Assembly (NCBI GenBank): GCA_030694965.1
Contig: JAUYTZ010000018.1
Location: forward strand, 207,559-271,558
Source of the DNA: Candidatus Paracaedibacteraceae bacterium
Lineage (GTDB): Bacteria; Pseudomonadota; Alphaproteobacteria; Paracaedibacterales; CAIOTO01
Reading direction: 5' to 3'
Length of the DNA: 64,000 nucleotides
Position numbers and translations under genes: made by a program. Within the stretch, counting starts at the first letter, position 1; every line of letters begins with the position of its first letter. Below are positions 11,459 to 21,528 of the stretch, one piece after another. The notes beneath the pieces are model-generated. The model worked only from the letters and a program-made list of their open reading frames with translations. It was not told the origin of the DNA and searched no databases.

Positions 11459-11799
11459 GAAAGCTTTTTGGTAAATGATGTTTTTTCGGCTTCTGGGCTT
11501 CTGATGATTGGAGCTGGATTAACAACGATTCCAACTTCAAAACCTAATGCTTGTATTATATCTTGGATTAAGTCGCTTGGACATAAATTGCTGCTGGGCT
11601 CTTTTCCATCACCATAGACAAGCAGAACACCCACTTTTGCGTAAGGTGCTGGCATTTCAAAAATTGTGGGGACCATTCCTTTTTTAGCTAATTTGTCAAG
11701 CGCATGCATGTGATGTTGATAAATCTTGGTACCTAGTCTTTTGTTAAGATTTTTTAATTGAAAACTTGAGGAAAGATCATTTGAAAAGCATGATGACAA
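11455..11799 (-). CDS. small putative lipoprotein, start codon unclear
   Basis: An unrecognised short protein. The longest form with an accepted start uses TTG at 11799 and begins MSSC, which leaves no room for a signal peptide. Upstream in the same frame, back to the stop at 11842-11844, the codons read ...FINKYFYILFLSSCFSND, a hydrophobic stretch ending in a good lipobox (LSSC). That would make a lipoprotein if translation began at the unusual ATT codon 11826-11824, or if a base is missing upstream. The gene lies just after the aldolase-like gene on the same strand and overlaps the end of atpG by 4 bp. No known domain is visible. Confidence 0.5.
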   Translation of the reverse strand: MSSCFSNDLSSSFQLKNLNKRLGTKIYQHHMHALDKLAKKGMVPTIFEMPAPYAKVGVLLVYGDGKEPSSNLCPSDLIQDIIQALGFEVGIVVNPAPIIRSPEAEKTSFTKKLS

Positions 11800-11847
11800 A
11801 AATAATATGTAGAAATATTTATTAATGAAATTTGCTTTTTTTTATTG

Positions 11848-12546
11848 TTATTTTTTGCTTTCCAGTAATGTTTGCGCTGCATTCCAATCACGCATACCAA
11901 GATTTTTTTCAAAGCTAAGTAGGTCAGCTGATGCCTTTTTGCACGTTTCATGACTTAGTTTTATATAAGGAGTATTACATGCAAGAGTTAAACATTGAAC
12001 GCGACAGGCTTCTTCCAAGTGATGTGTATAAAAGAATGCTTCTTCTAGTGTCTTTCCGCTCGTTAATGTCCCATGGTTTTCAAGCAGCATTGTAAAATTA
12101 TTACCTAAGTCATGGGCTAGTTGTTCAGCTTGTGATTTTTCATCTAAAACAAGTGAGTCGTATTTATGCGTGGAAATGCGATCATAAAAATGTAAAGCAA
12201 ATTGGCTAAGTGGAAGCAAGCCGCATTCCATAGCTGATACGGCTACTCCGTGGGGGGTATGAAGATGAAAAATCGCATTAATGTCAGGACGTTTTTCATA
12301 AATGCTTTTATGAATATGAACACCTGTCGGATTAACAGTATCAAAATACATCTCAGGCGCTTGTGCCATATCCACCTCTACAAGTGATTCTGGCGTGACA
12401 TCTTTATAGAGTATGTTTAACCTATTGATCAGAAAAGAAGTTTGGTCTGGCAGGCGTGCTGATATGTGCGTATAGGTCCAGTTATCCCATCCTTTAAGGG
12501 CGCATAAATGAAAAGCAGACGCAAGTTTTAAACGAAGAGAATTCAT
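11848..12546 (-). CDS. class II aldolase/adducin-family protein
   Basis: A 232-residue protein with the zinc-binding fold of fuculose-phosphate aldolases and adducin heads. The metal-ligand His-X-His is in IFHLHTPHGVA and the third His in LLENHGTLTSG; both match the family. It may act as a sugar-phosphate aldolase or a related lyase/epimerase; the substrate cannot be assigned. It is the probable partner of the downstream lipoprotein-like gene and lies 65 bp from the YmdB-like gene on the same strand, so the three may share a transcript. Confidence 0.85.
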   Translation of the reverse strand: MNSLRLKLASAFHLCALKGWDNWTYTHISARLPDQTSFLINRLNILYKDVTPESLVEVDMAQAPEMYFDTVNPTGVHIHKSIYEKRPDINAIFHLHTPHGVAVSAMECGLLPLSQFALHFYDRISTHKYDSLVLDEKSQAEQLAHDLGNNFTMLLENHGTLTSGKTLEEAFFYTHHLEEACRVQCLTLACNTPYIKLSHETCKKASADLLSFEKNLGMRDWNAAQTLLESKK

Positions 12547-12611
12547 GGTGCGTTCAAAGAGATTTTTCTATTTTAAATGTTAGCATATTTTTTACGTATA
12601 AAAATGAAGGT

Positions 12612-13436
12612 TTAAATGATACCATCCAGAGATGTTTCTTCCAATCGTGCACCAAGACGAATAGCTTTAATCTTTTTAGCTAGTCCCGTTGCATCATCTG
12701 TTTCAACGAAAACACCACAAAGTGTACCGGGGCCAGTTGCAGGTTGCATGCGTGCTGGGGGAGGCAAACGCCTAGTAAATTTAAATAGAGGAACTTCTTT
12801 GTCCATGCCAACGACTGAATTATAATCACCGCACATGCCGGCGTCAGTCATGTAAGCTGTTCCTTTTGAAAGAATTTGGCAATCCGATGTTGGCACATGC
12901 GTGTGGGTACCAACAACAAGGCTTGCACGTCCATCACAAAAATGCCCCATCGCCATTTTTTCAGCTGTCGCTTCTGCATGAACATCAACAACAATGGCAT
13001 TTACAAGGCCGCCTAAAACATATGTTTTAAATAAATTTTCCATGGCTGCAAAAGGATCATCAAGTTGATCCATAAAAACGCGTCCCATTACATTTACGAC
13101 AAGGATTTTTTGCCCACGTGGTGTTGTATAGATGACAAAACCATTTCCGGGAGTTGTCGCCGGGTAGTTGATTGGGCGTACAATATATTTATCACCACTC
13201 ATATAGGCCATTATATCACGATTATCAAAAGCATGATTTCCTGTTGTAATAATGTTTACACCTGCTTTATAAAGATCTTTGCAAATTGCTGATGTGATGC
13301 CAAAACCATGCGCTGCATTTTCACCGTTAACGATGATACAGTCGAGATTTAATTTGTGCTTGAGTAAAGGTAAGTTATCTATCACAGCATCACGGCCACT
13401 TTTACCAACGATATCGCCGCAAAATAATATTCTCAT
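12612..13436 (-). CDS. YmdB-family metallophosphoesterase
   Basis: A 274-residue protein of the YmdB/TIGR00282 calcineurin-like phosphoesterase family. The metal-site motifs are visible in order: FCGDIVGK, NGENAAHG, TTGNHAFD, DVHAEATAEK and VVGTHTHVPT. In other bacteria YmdB homologues hydrolyse 2',3'-cyclic nucleotides, and the family is widespread in alphaproteobacteria. All metal ligands look intact, so the enzyme is probably active. It heads a minus-strand group of three genes and is divergent from the glutamate dehydrogenase gene. Confidence 0.9.
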   Translation of the reverse strand: MRILFCGDIVGKSGRDAVIDNLPLLKHKLNLDCIIVNGENAAHGFGITSAICKDLYKAGVNIITTGNHAFDNRDIMAYMSGDKYIVRPINYPATTPGNGFVIYTTPRGQKILVVNVMGRVFMDQLDDPFAAMENLFKTYVLGGLVNAIVVDVHAEATAEKMAMGHFCDGRASLVVGTHTHVPTSDCQILSKGTAYMTDAGMCGDYNSVVGMDKEVPLFKFTRRLPPPARMQPATGPGTLCGVFVETDDATGLAKKIKAIRLGARLEETSLDGII

Positions 13437-13508
13437 GTAAACGCAGTCCTTGTTATATGTAATAAAATCATATTGCCTGTTTCTTTTTTAGTAGTCGCTT
13501 TCATTACT

Positions 13509-13531
13509 ATTTTCGGGCTTAATCCGAAAAT
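13509..13531. other. perfect 8-bp hairpin in the 313-bp divergent gap
   Basis: ATTTTCGG and CCGAAAAT pair around a 7-base loop. No T run follows on either strand, so it is a weak terminator at best; it could be an operator or mRNA leader hairpin. The rest of the gap between the phosphoesterase and dehydrogenase genes (13437-13749) is AT-rich with no reading frame I can support. Confidence 0.35.
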
Positions 13532-13749
13532 TTGTAGTTATCATAAGACACACGTGAAAGATAGTATGATGAAAAATGGTATTGATTCAATCTAGCAAAA
13601 TTAAATAATTAATACACCTATGAATTATAAATTTATTAAATTAAGAGTAAGTTTTTTTGCTTTTTAAATGGTGTATTTAATTAAGCTTTTCTTCATAAAC
13701 CCTTAGTACCATAGAATAATAATCCTGAACTTTATCGGCCTGATTACTT

Positions 13750-16700
13750 ATGGATCTGATTGAAAAAATTAAAGCTAATTGCCTGGTCAAATTAAGTCAA
13801 TTAAAAACAGACGCATCGCTTGTCAATGAATCATCATTGAAGATTTTCATTGATAAGTTTTACAATCACATTGATATAGATATGTTAAAACAATATCACA
13901 ACTGCTATGGCGATGTGTTTTTTGAAACGCTTGTTATTCAAGCGTGGGAGTCGCTTCAAAAACGTTTAAGCAAACAGCCCTTCTTGTGTGTAACTGATGC
14001 AAGCAACTTTTCTTCCAGTGTCTTATCTAAAAATAGTTTGATTTTTATAACGTTGGTTTATGAAGATTATCCATTTTTAATTGATAGCTTGCTGGCTTTA
14101 TTTAAAAGCATAAAGCTGCATGTGCGTTTAATAAGTCATCCTGTATTTTGCTTGGCGCGGGATAAAACAGGGCAATTGAAAGCCATTTATTCTGAAAAAA
14201 ATTCTTTGGAAGGTAATAAACATTTTGAATCAGTGATTACATTTGTATTGCAAAAGGATGAAAACCTTTTTGAGAATGATCAACTTAAGTCAATGCTTTC
14301 TGAATGTTGCTTTCATGTTCAGTCTGTTGTCGATGATTTCCCTACCTGCCGAGATGCACTTTATTTCATAGGTATGCAATGCATATCTTTAGGTAAGTAT
14401 TTTGGGTGTGACGAAAATAGAAATGATAGTGTTTCTTTTTCAGAAGCAGGTGATTTTTTAAAATGGCTGACAAAAGATCATTTTGTCTTTTTGGGAGCAC
14501 GTTATTTTAATATTGATAGTATAAATAAAAATGCCTCAGCAAGTATTTCTTTTAAGAAATCAGCTTGTGAGTTGTTTCCAGAAAATGGTGTTGGTTTATT
14601 CCGTCATCCACTATTTCATAATGAAATTGATTTGAATCCAGTTGAAAGATGTTCATTGAAAACTAGTAGCAATTCTTTTCATGATAAGATTGCCTGCGGT
14701 TTAAGTATATTAGTTAATGATATGTCTTTGCCGTTTTTATCTATTTTAAAAAGTTCAATTCGATCAACGGTACATAAAAATGCACGAATTGAGTGCATTG
14801 AGATTTTAAATTTAAATGAAAATGGTGAAATATGTGGAATATATCAATTTGTAGGTATCTTTACACGGCAATTTTTTAAAGTTTCACCTTTTTATATCCC
14901 TGTTTTGCGTAATCGAGTTCAGCGCGCTTTTGATCGTTTCGATACAAATCCTGTGGGGTATAGTGGAAAAATATTAACAGCTATTTTATCAACAATACCA
15001 AATGATCAATTGTTTCACTTTAATGAAGATAGTTTGCATATGCTTTGCGAAAAAGTTCTTTATCGTAAACAACGTTGTGCGCTTAACATTAAAATTGACT
15101 CACTTGGGCAATTTGCAACAGTTTTGATCTTTTTGCCTTGTGAGAAATATAGCCAAGAATCCAAAGTATTGATAAGAAAATATTTGGAGAAAGAACTTAA
15201 TGGGGTGCTTCAATCAGAGCATTCGTTAATTGCTGAGCAAGAATTTGCCCGCATGTTGCTCATTATTAATTGTAATTCATCTGACTTCTATACTTTTGAT
15301 ATTCAAAAAATGGAAGAAGACATTAATGCGTTTTTGCAAACATGGGAGGAACGTTTTCAGTCAGAGTTAATGGACAGTAGTGACATAAAAACCTTTGATG
15401 CTAAAGGTATATTTTGTGATGTTTACCAAAGTATCTTTTCACCTACTGTTGGTGTACGTGATTTTAAATTTGCTTTAAGTCTTACTGACAAGATGACAGC
15501 AGGTGTTGATACTGTATTAAATATAGATAGTAATACCTTTACATTTCAAGTGTTTACGCAAAATACTCGAGCTTATTTATATGATCTTATGCCGATTTTT
15601 CAAAACCTAGGATTAACAGTTCTAAGTGAATTTGACTTCAAATTGATGATTAATGGAAAATCAATTTATTTGCATAATTTTGAATGTGCAATGCACAATC
15701 TGTTTAATGAAGATGATGCGAAAAGATTACGAGAAGGATTTTCTGCTATATGGAATGGCGATGTTGAAAATGATCGTTTGAATGTTTTGCTTTCACAATC
15801 AAAACTCACTATAAGGCAAATTACAATTTTACGCGCGCTAGTGCGTGCAATTAATCAAATGCAATTTTTACTATCTATCGATTATGTTTCAACTATTTCA
15901 TCGATGTACCCTGCTCTTATTGAAGGGTTAATCAATTACTTTGAAGTGAGATTTGATCCAACAATTGAATATGGTCGGGAAGAGCATTTAGCTGTTCGTG
16001 AGGTCGAACTGCAGCAAAAGTTTTACATTATTAAACGAAGTGATCATGACTTGATTATGCGGCATATTTTATCTGTTATTAAAGCGTGTGTTCGAACAAA
16101 TAGTTTCCAAAACAAACAATATCTTTCTTTTAAGTTCAAGAGTGATTTAATACCAGATTTACCAAAACCAGTCCCCCTTTATGAGATTTTTGTATATTCA
16201 CCTTTTATGGAAGGTGTGCATCTTCGAACGGGCAAAGTGGCGCGTGGGGGTATCCGTTGGTCGGATCGGTTTGAAGATTTTAGGCAAGAGGTTTTAAATT
16301 TAGCTAAAACACAGCTTGTTAAAAATTCAATTATTATTCCTGTTGGCGCTAAGGGAGGCTTTGTATCACGGCGTTATGAACTTATGTTGCAAAAGGGCGT
16401 AGCAAAAGATCTTTTGAAAAAAGAGGTTATAGATTGTTATAAAACGTTTATCAGAGGGCTTCTTGATCTGACGGATAATCAAAAAGATGGAGTTTTTATT
16501 GCTCCCCCATTTGTTGTGCGCCACGATGATAATGATCCTTATTTGGTTGTTGCCGCTGATAAAGGAACAGCTAGTTTTTCGGACACAGCAAATGCAATAT
16601 CGAAAGAGTATAATTTTTGGTTGGATGATGCTTTTGCATCAGGTGGGTCCTTTGGTTATGATCATAAAAAAATGGCAATCACATCGAGAGGAGCTTGGAT

Positions 16701-18540
16701 CTCTGTTCAAAATCATTTTCAATCGCTAGGTCTTGATATCAATATGCCATTTACTGTCGTTGGGGTAGGCGATATGGCTGGCGATATTTTTGGTAATGGT
16801 ATGTTACAGTCAAAGAATATTTGTTTAGTTGCTGCGTTCAATCATCAGCACATTTTTTTAGATCCAACACCAGATAAGCTTGCTAGTTTCCAAGAACGTA
16901 AGCGACTTTTTGAACTAGAGACGTCTACATGGGATGATTATAATAAGGCACACGTATCAACTGGTGGCGGTATTTTTAGTCGGAATTCAAAGAGCATAGC
17001 GTTATCACCTGAAATAAAAGTGATACTTGATATCCCAGACCATATAACAGAGTTGTCACCTGATTTGCTTATTCAGTATATTTTAAAAGCAAAAGTAGAT
17101 TTGTTATGGTTTGGCGGCATTGGTACGTATGTGCGCGCAACAAGTGAAATTGATCTTGATGTTCGTGACCCTCAAAATGATTCATTGCGTATTGAAGCAA
17201 TTCAATTGAGATGCAGAATTATTGGTGAAGGTGCAAATCTTGCCATGACGCAAAAATCACGCATTGAATACGCTTTATTAAATGGACGGCTGAATACGGA
17301 TGCTATTGATAATTCAGCTGGTGTTAGCTGTTCTGATCATGAAGTGAACATTAAGATTTTATTCAGTCATCTTATGCAAGAAAAGAAAATCACGCGCGAT
17401 GCACGTGATGAACTCTTGTCACGTATGACAGAAGATATTGCAGGGCTTGTCTTAAACGATAATCGTGATCAAAATCATGTGTTAAACTGGCTTGTTGAGC
17501 ATTCTAAAGATGATTTAAAAGCATATAAGGGGTTGATAGAGACACTTGAATCAAATCCATTTTATGAATTTAACCGCAAGCATGAGTGTTTGCCAGATAA
17601 TAAAGAGATAGATCAACGTTTTCATGAAAAGAAAGGGCTGACAAGGCCTGAGCTTTCTGTGATCTTAGCGTTTAGTAAAATCATATTATTTCAGAGGTTC
17701 CTTGAAAGTGCCCCTATAAATCTAGAACAATATACACATCTTTTGTTAGCCTATTTCCCAAGTGTGTTACATCATAAGTTTGCAAACGCGATAAAGCATC
17801 ATTCGCTATCTAAAGAAATTATAGCAACAACTTTATCTAACCAATTAATAAATCATTTTGGTCCTATAGATGTCTTTGAATTGGCTGAACTTAATAATAA
17901 CGATCTTTGGAAGATGGCTGATGGATATTTTTTTGTTACAGCGTTATTTGGAGAAAAATTAAAACAGTTGGCTAATGAGACATCTAATTATAATGTAATT
18001 GTTGTAATGCGTCAGTTGCTAATGGTTTATTTCAGGCATCAAAATATTATTAAGCAAGCTTTTGATTGTGAGTATGATTCTTTAGTAGCAACAAAAAATT
18101 GGTTTATTGGTGTGCCATATACTGCTCTACCTGAATTCTTTGAATTGATCTGCCAAAATATTATGAATGATAAAGAATATAAATCAAAAGATCTCTATAC
18201 TATTTATCAGCGGCTGGATAGAGTGCTGTCATTCAAATATTTTTTACAATTATCGAAGGATTTGCATTTAGAAGAGCCGTGGCAGCGTCAAGCAAAAGCT
18301 TACTTGCTTGATGAGTGGGTATGTTTACAAGTGAAGCTTGTCTTATTTGCACATGAATCTAACAAAGGGGCTGAGTGGTTAGAAACCATTGAGAAAAAAC
18401 AGGATGTGTTCATCTTTAGTAAAAATAACTCAAATCCTATTTATCTTTTTTTGCACGTACAAAATAGTGCCATTAAAAATGATTTGGTTTTCTTTCAATA
18501 TTATATTAATTACTTCAAAAACTATATAAAGTCTATCTGA
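13750..18540 (+). CDS. gdh: NAD-specific glutamate dehydrogenase, large (180-kDa) type
   Basis: This oxidises glutamate to 2-oxoglutarate and ammonia with NAD. At 1596 residues it matches the large bacterial GDH class: a long N-terminal regulatory part of about 700 residues, then the catalytic core. The core contains RTGKVARGGIRWSDR, the lysine-rich VPVGAKGGFV-like segment (IIIPVGAKGGFVSRR), VVGVGDMAGDIFGNGM and IIGEGANLAMTQKSRI for NAD binding. The C-terminal helical part is complete. It is a single gene with its own divergent upstream region. It indicates use of amino acids as carbon and energy source. Confidence 0.96.
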   Translation: MDLIEKIKANCLVKLSQLKTDASLVNESSLKIFIDKFYNHIDIDMLKQYHNCYGDVFFETLVIQAWESLQKRLSKQPFLCVTDASNFSSSVLSKNSLIFITLVYEDYPFLIDSLLALFKSIKLHVRLISHPVFCLARDKTGQLKAIYSEKNSLEGNKHFESVITFVLQKDENLFENDQLKSMLSECCFHVQSVVDDFPTCRDALYFIGMQCISLGKYFGCDENRNDSVSFSEAGDFLKWLTKDHFVFLGARYFNIDSINKNASASISFKKSACELFPENGVGLFRHPLFHNEIDLNPVERCSLKTSSNSFHDKIACGLSILVNDMSLPFLSILKSSIRSTVHKNARIECIEILNLNENGEICGIYQFVGIFTRQFFKVSPFYIPVLRNRVQRAFDRFDTNPVGYSGKILTAILSTIPNDQLFHFNEDSLHMLCEKVLYRKQRCALNIKIDSLGQFATVLIFLPCEKYSQESKVLIRKYLEKELNGVLQSEHSLIAEQEFARMLLIINCNSSDFYTFDIQKMEEDINAFLQTWEERFQSELMDSSDIKTFDAKGIFCDVYQSIFSPTVGVRDFKFALSLTDKMTAGVDTVLNIDSNTFTFQVFTQNTRAYLYDLMPIFQNLGLTVLSEFDFKLMINGKSIYLHNFECAMHNLFNEDDAKRLREGFSAIWNGDVENDRLNVLLSQSKLTIRQITILRALVRAINQMQFLLSIDYVSTISSMYPALIEGLINYFEVRFDPTIEYGREEHLAVREVELQQKFYIIKRSDHDLIMRHILSVIKACVRTNSFQNKQYLSFKFKSDLIPDLPKPVPLYEIFVYSPFMEGVHLRTGKVARGGIRWSDRFEDFRQEVLNLAKTQLVKNSIIIPVGAKGGFVSRRYELMLQKGVAKDLLKKEVIDCYKTFIRGLLDLTDNQKDGVFIAPPFVVRHDDNDPYLVVAADKGTASFSDTANAISKEYNFWLDDAFASGGSFGYDHKKMAITSRGAWISVQNHFQSLGLDINMPFTVVGVGDMAGDIFGNGMLQSKNICLVAAFNHQHIFLDPTPDKLASFQERKRLFELETSTWDDYNKAHVSTGGGIFSRNSKSIALSPEIKVILDIPDHITELSPDLLIQYILKAKVDLLWFGGIGTYVRATSEIDLDVRDPQNDSLRIEAIQLRCRIIGEGANLAMTQKSRIEYALLNGRLNTDAIDNSAGVSCSDHEVNIKILFSHLMQEKKITRDARDELLSRMTEDIAGLVLNDNRDQNHVLNWLVEHSKDDLKAYKGLIETLESNPFYEFNRKHECLPDNKEIDQRFHEKKGLTRPELSVILAFSKIILFQRFLESAPINLEQYTHLLLAYFPSVLHHKFANAIKHHSLSKEIIATTLSNQLINHFGPIDVFELAELNNNDLWKMADGYFFVTALFGEKLKQLANETSNYNVIVVMRQLLMVYFRHQNIIKQAFDCEYDSLVATKNWFIGVPYTALPEFFELICQNIMNDKEYKSKDLYTIYQRLDRVLSFKYFLQLSKDLHLEEPWQRQAKAYLLDEWVCLQVKLVLFAHESNKGAEWLETIEKKQDVFIFSKNNSNPIYLFLHVQNSAIKNDLVFFQYYINYFKNYIKSI

Positions 18541-18542
18541 GT

Positions 18543-18568
18543 AAGGGGAGCGTTCAGGTTATCCCCTT
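18543..18568. terminator. possible shared hairpin between gdh and lolC
   Basis: AAGGGGA and TCCCCTT pair around a 12-base loop in the 18-bp convergent gap, running into the lolC stop region. It lacks a T run, so terminator function is uncertain. Confidence 0.35.
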
Positions 18569-19803
18569 AGTCCTTCAACAGGATCAAGGCTGGATGCGCG
18601 CCATGATGGGTAAAGCGTGGCCAAGAAAGATAAGCCGATCCCCATAGCGACAATTAACATGACTTCTTCGCACTCTACTTTTGCTGGAAGTGTCGTCAAA
18701 AAGTAAATTTCTTCTGAAAAAAACTCAACACCTGTTAAGCTTTGCAAGAATTGACGAATGCGTTCAATATTAAGAGCAAAAGAAAGACCAAGTCCGACAC
18801 CTAAAAGCGTGCCAATTCCACCAATAGATGCGCCTGTTAAAAAGAAAATTTTAAGAATTGTTTTTTTAGTTGCACCCATGGTACGCAAAATCGCAATATC
18901 ACGTGTTTTATCTTTGACCATCATGATAAGGCCAGAAATGATATTGAAAGAGGCAATAAGTATAATCAGTGTTAAAATTAAAAACATTACATTACGTTCC
19001 ATCTTGACGGCATGCATGATGCTAATGTCACTATGACGCCAGTCAAGCGCACGCAATTCACTACCAACAGCTTTTTGTAAAATATGCGCTAGATTCGCTG
19101 CTAAATCGTCATGCGTCGAAAAGACATCAATTTGCGAAATGTGAGCTGGTGCTTTAAAGAAAAGTTGAGCTGTATCAAGTGGCATAAACATATAGTTTTT
19201 TTCAAATTGAAACATGCCAACTGTGAATATGCCTGCTACAATAAATGTTTTCTGACGAGGGATATTACCAAAAGCAGTAGATGTACTTTGCTGTGTGAGA
19301 AGCGTTATTTTATCGCCAACATTCGTTTGCAAGGTGTCTGCCATTTTACGGCCAATAAAAATGTGATCGCCTTTAAATTGTTCCATTGCATTATTCGGCA
19401 TGAATTGAATGCGGTTGCGACCTGTAATTGCATAAGGTGGTAGTCCTTGCACAACAACGCCGCTCGCTTGATTCTTAGTAAGTGCGATGGCTTGCTTTTC
19501 GAGCATTGGGTAAGCTAGGCGAACCCCAGGGACACTTTGAATTAAGGAGAGTTGACTTGTGTTTTCAGCGAATGTATTTGACTGTGGTTGTATCGTTACA
19601 TGCCCACGCATACCAACAAGAGATCCGAATAGCTGTTCTCTAAAACCATTCATAACTGCCATGACCACAATAAGGGTTGCAACACCAAGTGCTATGCCAA
19701 GGAATGAAAACCATGCAATAACGGATACAAATCCTTCACGTCGTGCAGAAAATAAATAGCGAAAGGCCACAAAGCGTTCGAAGTTTGAAAACATAAAAAT
19801 CAT
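18559..19803 (-). CDS. lolC: lipoprotein-releasing ABC transporter permease LolC/LolE
   Basis: The membrane permease (414 aa) of the Lol complex, which extracts outer-membrane lipoproteins from the inner membrane and hands them to LolA. Features are the N-terminal FERFVAFRYLFSARREGFVSVIAWFS start, a first TM segment near residues 25-50, a large periplasmic domain, and three C-terminal TM segments including the MMVKDKTRDIAILRTMGAT coupling loop. The ATPase gene lolD, usually next to it, is not in the window. Upstream, 9 bp away, is a small unknown gene. Confidence 0.93.
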   Translation of the reverse strand: MIFMFSNFERFVAFRYLFSARREGFVSVIAWFSFLGIALGVATLIVVMAVMNGFREQLFGSLVGMRGHVTIQPQSNTFAENTSQLSLIQSVPGVRLAYPMLEKQAIALTKNQASGVVVQGLPPYAITGRNRIQFMPNNAMEQFKGDHIFIGRKMADTLQTNVGDKITLLTQQSTSTAFGNIPRQKTFIVAGIFTVGMFQFEKNYMFMPLDTAQLFFKAPAHISQIDVFSTHDDLAANLAHILQKAVGSELRALDWRHSDISIMHAVKMERNVMFLILTLIILIASFNIISGLIMMVKDKTRDIAILRTMGATKKTILKIFFLTGASIGGIGTLLGVGLGLSFALNIERIRQFLQSLTGVEFFSEEIYFLTTLPAKVECEEVMLIVAMGIGLSFLATLYPSWRASSLDPVEGLRG

Positions 19804-19812
19804 ACTTTTAGA

Positions 19813-20136
19813 TTAGCCTAAGTTTTTCATTAGTAACATATCACGGGTTAAAATCAAAGGTGTAGACTTGCCTTGTTTTATTTTCATTTCAGAAATGACA
19901 GCTCGCATAAAACGGCGGCGTGATTTTGGGTCTTGAATATTACGCATCTGTTGATTGATAATAAGTCTATGCCAAAAGACTGATTCAGCATTTAATTGAC
20001 TGTTATCAAAGCCGTACGTTAGATCAAGTGATGGAAGTGGGGGGCGCGGCAATGCGGGTGGTTTTGCTGCTTTTGGTGCTTGTAATGGGGTGTCTGGGGC
20101 ACCAAATAAGTTTTTTTGTTGAAGATTTATCGTCAT
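19813..20136 (-). CDS. hypothetical protein, proline-rich N-terminus
   Basis: A 107-residue soluble protein that I do not recognise. The first ~40 residues are Pro/Ala-rich and probably disordered (KPPALPRPPLPSLDL). The C-terminal ~65 residues are charged and predicted helical (SRRRFMRAVISEMKIKQGK). There is no signal peptide or membrane segment. It sits between the M48 protease gene (16 bp upstream) and lolC (9 bp downstream) on the same strand, so the three are probably co-transcribed. Confidence 0.6.
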   Translation of the reverse strand: MTINLQQKNLFGAPDTPLQAPKAAKPPALPRPPLPSLDLTYGFDNSQLNAESVFWHRLIINQQMRNIQDPKSRRRFMRAVISEMKIKQGKSTPLILTRDMLLMKNLG

Positions 20137-20151
20137 TCTTTTTCTTAATAT

Positions 20152-21528
20152 CTATTGTTTTTTATCTTTATCAGCGAGTCCTGCTTGTTGCAAGATATCA
20201 CCAGATCGTTTTGCAAGTACAGGGTTTGTCGCTGTTTTTCCTTTTTTAGCTTGCATAACTGCAAGGTCAGGTTTTTCCAAGATCCATGCTTCTTCAGCTA
20301 AGCATGCTGCAGCATTGCCAGTTTCATTTAATTTACCATAAGCCGATCCCATAAGTCGCCATGCAAAGTGGGCTTCATGATTTTTTTCTGTTATTTTAGT
20401 TAGATTTTCAATGGCTTCATGTAGTTCAGCTGAACTTGCATTAGGTAGCTCAATGAGTGCATGCGCTAGCATAAGCCGTATATTATTTGACTTAACGCCC
20501 TTGATCATGGATTGTCGTAAATAAGGAAGGGCCTTTGCAATTTGACCTGTTTCGAAACAAAACTGCCCTTTTAGTTCTAAAAAGTAGGGGTCGCCAGGAA
20601 CTTCGCGAAGTAATCTATCTAATTTTTTCAGGGCAATATGTGCTTTTTTGTGACTTTTTCCTTTGTTATAATCGGCGATTAAGCGTGCATAGCGAGCAGC
20701 AATGCTTTTATCTGATTTTGGATATTCTCTAAGGACTTCATTTTGTTTTTTTAAGAACCCAAAAAGTTTAGCTTTAATGCGTTTAAACTGTTGTTCATAT
20801 GCATCTGGAACTTTATAGCTCGCAGGCTGTTCTTTTTGAAAAAGCCTAACTTTTGCTTTTCGTTCAGGAGAGAGAGGGTGGCTTTGAACATAAGGGTCTT
20901 CGTGACCTGTAGTGTAATGATTGCCAAGCATATCTAAAAAATCTGCTAGTCCTTTAACAGGCCAATGCTTTGCGTTTAAATAGCGCAATGCGGATGCGTC
21001 TGCTGAATCTTCTTGTTCACGGCTATGCCTTAATAATGAACGTTCAAATATCTGTGCGCCTCCAGCAAGCCCTGCCATGAGAGCCCCAGGATTCCCTGTT
21101 AAAATAGTTGCGGCACTTCCTAAAAGAATTGAGGCAAATGCTGGTACGGAAGATTCTGTGACGGCAGCGCTTGCTTTTGCCATGTGTCCACCAGCAATGT
21201 GCCCTGTTTCATGTGCAAGTACACCCAATAATTGAGACGCGTCTTTGCATTTTATGATGAGGCCTGCATAGACAATAATAATGCCGCCAAAAGTTGCGCC
21301 TGCATTTAATTCCATGCTGTTAAGTAAAAAAACTTTTGGTGGTATGTGAATTCCAGCGACAATAAAAAGTTCTTTAAGCCAAGTTTCTAAAGCAGCCTCT
21401 GTTTCGTCATCTGATATAAATTGTGGTTCTGCCGATCTGCTCGCTTGATCAGCGTAAACGATTGTATTATTTACATGAAAAAGTGGTGTGGAAAAGATAA
21501 ACAATAAACTCATTATGCGAAGAATCAT
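20152..21528 (-). CDS. exported M48 metalloprotease with TPR-like C-terminus (BepA-like)
   Basis: A 458-residue protein. The N-terminal hydrophobic stretch MILRIMSLLFIFSTPLFHVN is a signal peptide. The zinc site HETGHIAGGH (HExxH) and the downstream Glu in SREQEDSADASALRY identify an M48 family peptidase. The C-terminal ~200 residues are helical repeats resembling TPRs. This is the architecture of BepA/YfgC, a periplasmic protease and chaperone that maintains outer-membrane proteins and LPS transport. It leads a unit with the 107-aa protein and LolC/E, consistent with envelope biogenesis. Confidence 0.92.
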   Translation of the reverse strand: MILRIMSLLFIFSTPLFHVNNTIVYADQASRSAEPQFISDDETEAALETWLKELFIVAGIHIPPKVFLLNSMELNAGATFGGIIIVYAGLIIKCKDASQLLGVLAHETGHIAGGHMAKASAAVTESSVPAFASILLGSAATILTGNPGALMAGLAGGAQIFERSLLRHSREQEDSADASALRYLNAKHWPVKGLADFLDMLGNHYTTGHEDPYVQSHPLSPERKAKVRLFQKEQPASYKVPDAYEQQFKRIKAKLFGFLKKQNEVLREYPKSDKSIAARYARLIADYNKGKSHKKAHIALKKLDRLLREVPGDPYFLELKGQFCFETGQIAKALPYLRQSMIKGVKSNNIRLMLAHALIELPNASSAELHEAIENLTKITEKNHEAHFAWRLMGSAYGKLNETGNAAACLAEEAWILEKPDLAVMQAKKGKTATNPVLAKRSGDILQQAGLADKDKKQ

